DNA from: Plectrocnemia conspersa
Lineage: Eukaryota; Arthropoda; Insecta; Trichoptera; Polycentropodidae
Length of the DNA: 64,000 nt
Direction of reading: 5' to 3'
Assembly (NCBI GenBank): GCA_009617715.1
Contig: VTFK01000570.1
Coordinates: forward strand, 62,001-126,000
This document shows positions 61,181-64,000 of the stretch, one piece after another (positions within the stretch are counted from its first letter, which is position 1; every line of letters starts with the position of its first letter). The position numbers were made by a program, and so were the translations under genes. The notes under the pieces were generated by a model. The model was not told where the DNA came from, searched no databases, and saw only the letters and a program-made list of their open reading frames with translations.

Positions 61181-64000
61181 AACACATAAATAAATTCTAT
61201 AATTCTCAGATCATCGAAAAACCTGAGAATAATCAACTTCTTAATTAAGAAGAAAAATATATTTTTTTAATATTTAAAACGTTTATTTAAATGCAACATA
61301 AAATGTCTTTAATCTTTAAAAGTGGTCAGCCATAATGGCTCAGTGGCCACAAATATTAATATAATAATTGCCTTTTTACAAGTATATGTGACTAGTTTAT
61401 AACCATTTTTATGTTTATAATTTGTTATAATCTACAATAAATAAAAAATAAAAATACAAATTAAGAAGAAAAAACTATAAATATTTCACACTTTAATTGG
61501 AAAAAATAAGAAACATTTAATTTAGTGCTAATTTAAGTTTATTTAGCTAAAGTCATGAAAATATATAAAAGTAGCATAGTTACGCAAAATATTATTTTTG
61601 TATTTTCTGGTATGTTTTTTGCTTAATAATATTTTTAAGCTAATATTTAATTTTTTTAAATAAGTAAAAAAGTGTTTTATTTTTTTTATTTATTAGGTTT
61701 ATTTTGGATACCATAAAACCACGAAAAATATTACTAGCAAGTCATGTTAAATAAAATTCGATTAAGAGTTATTAGCATATAATTATTTGATTTTATTTTG
61801 TAGTAAATGCGCTATTAAATATTGGTCTAAGGGCCACAATGGTAGCAAGCCATTTTAAAGTGAAGTACAAAAATGTGCTTGTCTAGAGTTTACGAGTAAG
61901 CCCAGGTATTTTATCCTAGAGTTACTGCCCTGTTTTTTTGAAAAGGTAGTGGAAAAATTTGTATGTTTCGATAATATAAATAGCTTATTATTTTCCAGCA
62001 AAATAGATTACTTGCAAACTGATATTCAATAGTATTTTTTTTAGTTTACACTGAACAAATTGATGCAACTGAATAATTAAATCTTGCCTTTGGTTTTTAA
62101 TGATAGTATTATAACATCAGGTAGAATTATAAACCATAATTATTTTTCATTTTAAGATCATCAATTAAGATTTTAATGAATATTGCACTGTTAAACACCA
62201 AGCAATCGGGAGAAGTTTTAATAGTTACGACATTGTAGCGTTTTTATGACAATCAATATAGATTTAATTTGGATGAACACGTGGTGAAATTGTTATGTGA
62301 CATCATTAAGGACTGGAAGTGGTCGTATATCAAGATGGTGCTTAAGATAAAAAGATTGGCATACTTAGGTCCATGGGAGAGTTTTATGGGTACCGGTGGG
62401 GGACGGAGGCCGGGGGATCTCGGATTACTATGCGTAAAGTAAATTCTGAATTGTTGGCCATGGTGGGATCTTATTGGGAAATTTTATTGAAGGGACGCCA
62501 GCTCGCTGGGTGGTAAGTGAAAAATACGGTTATCTAGGTTAAGGTTTTTATTAAATTTTCCTTTTTTTTTTGGAAAAAGCTACATTTTTAAACGCTTGAG
62601 AGTGGAAGTAGTAATCAAAAAATTCAGTTCTAAGAAATGATTTCATTTTATTAGGTGGTTTAATCGTGAAAAATATTAAGTCAATTAGACCACTCTTATT
62701 TGATCCACCACTTTTGATCAAATATATTACATTTATATAAATTAATGTTTTTCTGTAATTTATTTCAATAGAAATATCAATTAAATTTTAAACGTGTTCA
62801 CTTAATTTAGACTGAGTTATTGTATATATTGCCTGTTAAAAGTGAGAGTTGAAAGGAATCTAATTGCACAAACGATCGTCTGTTTGTATTAAATTACGAG
62901 TTGCGACTTTGACGCAATAAAATTACTAACAAGACTATAAATTATTAAATTCAACGTGATGCCCGTTTTCGTTTATAATATCCATAAGGCTTTGTTTGAA
63001 TAGAGGCTGACCGTAAATCTTGGCAGAAACACTGCACTGTCCGACGTTAGATCTGAATATACAAGAGATAAGCAAATAGGTCCGCGCGTCAACTCGGCCA
63101 AAAGATCGCCAAAACGAATTGGTTAACCGATAACAGCAGGCTGGATGCTGGAATGGGTGCTTGAGGAAAGAGGGGGAGCGTAGAGAGAAAATTTAAATAT
63201 CGAAAAGCTTCTCAAAATTACTTTCTAATACACTTTAATCGGCAAGCTTGTTCGGCAGGAACACAATAGACTATAGCTTCAGCAACAATATATTATATAC
63301 TTTGATTAATTAAATAATAAGCTGTTTTTAATAGAATTTTAATTTAAAAATTCCAATTTAATGATCTTATCGGACTATACAAATATATCATGTTGCTGAA
63401 AATCAAACGCAAGACATTAAACTAGAGTTCTTGTTGTTGCTTGTGTTGTTGTTTAGCGTGGTCGTTGTCTACGAAGGCACTGATTTAGTGCAATGAGTCG
63501 GAACAAAAAGTATGTTTGTACAATTATACACAGATTGGGCCTCTCTAGAAATATTTTACAATAAGTTAAATATTATTTGAAATTTAAAGATACAGGAAAT
63601 CGGCGGGCGAAGCACCGCCGGTCGAGGTTCACCAAAAAATGTAGTACCAACGCTACCGTCATGTCAGCTGTTACTAGGTATAGCCTTATTTTTGTTAAAT
63701 GGATCGGCCTCTAACAACATCATTAGGTTTTTTGACATAAGTTTCGTAATACGTTTATTAAATTTAAGCTTAAGTAAAAAAAAGTATATTTAAGTATTCT
63801 ATGATTTTTTTAAATATAGTGACAGAGGCAAGTCGTAAACATCTATATATTCATATGGTATACAGTGTGCGATTTTACTAATCTTAAAACATGTTTTTAG
63901 GATATTTTAATGTACAACAATAATTCGTCACTAAGAAGCTTACTTATAGCAATTATAATAATGAACAACGAAGGCTTAATATGTAAAATGTCATTTAATT
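61181..64000. other. no gene recognised; islands near 62240-62520, 62840-63180, 63590-63680
   Basis: AT-rich with GC-richer islands. The island at 62240-62520 holds overlapping open frames and is listed separately. The block at 63600-63640 (ggcgggcgaagcaccgccgg) is the most GC-rich short stretch at this end and has no identified role. Confidence 0.45.
62238..62512 (+). other. candidate exon(s) of unknown function
   Basis: One frame is open from about 62238 to a stop near 62442 (DIIKDWKWSYIKMVLKIKRL, then GPWESFMGTGGGRRPGDLG). A second frame from an ATG near 62372 runs MGEFYGYRWGTEAGGSR to VGSYWEILLKGRQLAGW, ending at a strong donor-like gtaagt at 62513. Two overlapping frames in one GC-richer island cannot both be coding, and no family is recognised. 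Confidence 0.18.

Overview
This window looks like AT-rich (roughly 70% A+T by eye) nuclear DNA of an insect or other arthropod. The evidence is the repeat content: Jockey-clade and CR1-like non-LTR retrotransposons, a piggyBac derivative, two kinds of hAT element, Tc1-like remnants and several MITE-like elements. The order cannot be fixed from sequence alone. I see no intact host gene, no rRNA or tRNA and no CRISPR array. The window is probably intergenic DNA or a very long intron, with scattered short GC-richer islands that could be conserved noncoding DNA or small exons.

Layout. 1-690 is a Tc1-like remnant split by a GC-rich insert. 1.9-4.4 kb is a dead Jockey reverse transcriptase (RT) gene that received a younger 5'-truncated Jockey-like element with a 13-bp target-site duplication (TSD). 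9.65-17.93 kb holds two tandem copies (A and B) of a ~3.3-kb unit carrying a GC-rich patch and a CR1-like RT. Copy A alone carries a 1,665-bp foldback-like DNA transposon with a 9-bp TSD, and copy B preserves the empty site. 22.5-24.6 kb is another RT remnant, split at a TTAA by a 940-bp piggyBac deletion derivative. 26.7-29.9 kb holds three more RT fragments and a candidate exon. 31.08-34.97 kb is a second family of long-terminal-inverted-repeat element, with a partial second copy joined to it as a large palindrome. 37.4-40.5 kb is a three-level nest: a MITE inside a hAT element inside a minus-strand Jockey-like RT. 44.3-44.7 kb has an LTR-less retroelement 3' end and a second Tc1 remnant. 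49.1-49.9 kb is a second, short, TSD-flanked Jockey-like insertion. 54.78-55.90 kb is a hAT element with iterated CTCGAGTA motifs. 60.4-61.2 kb is one more minus-strand RT remnant.

How it fits together. Little here is likely to be expressed. The window is a stratified record of transposition in which at least four insertions can be read to the base, because the interrupted RT frame or a duplicated empty allele shows the pre-insertion sequence. The most unusual material is the pair of DNA-transposon families (11.5-13.2 kb and 31.1-35.0 kb). They are unrelated in overall sequence but both end in arrays of a ~15-bp unit built on the same core, GTCA-WWW-GRGCG. The second family also encloses a GC-rich 63-bp segment flanked by splice-site-like dinucleotides, possibly a captured host exon.
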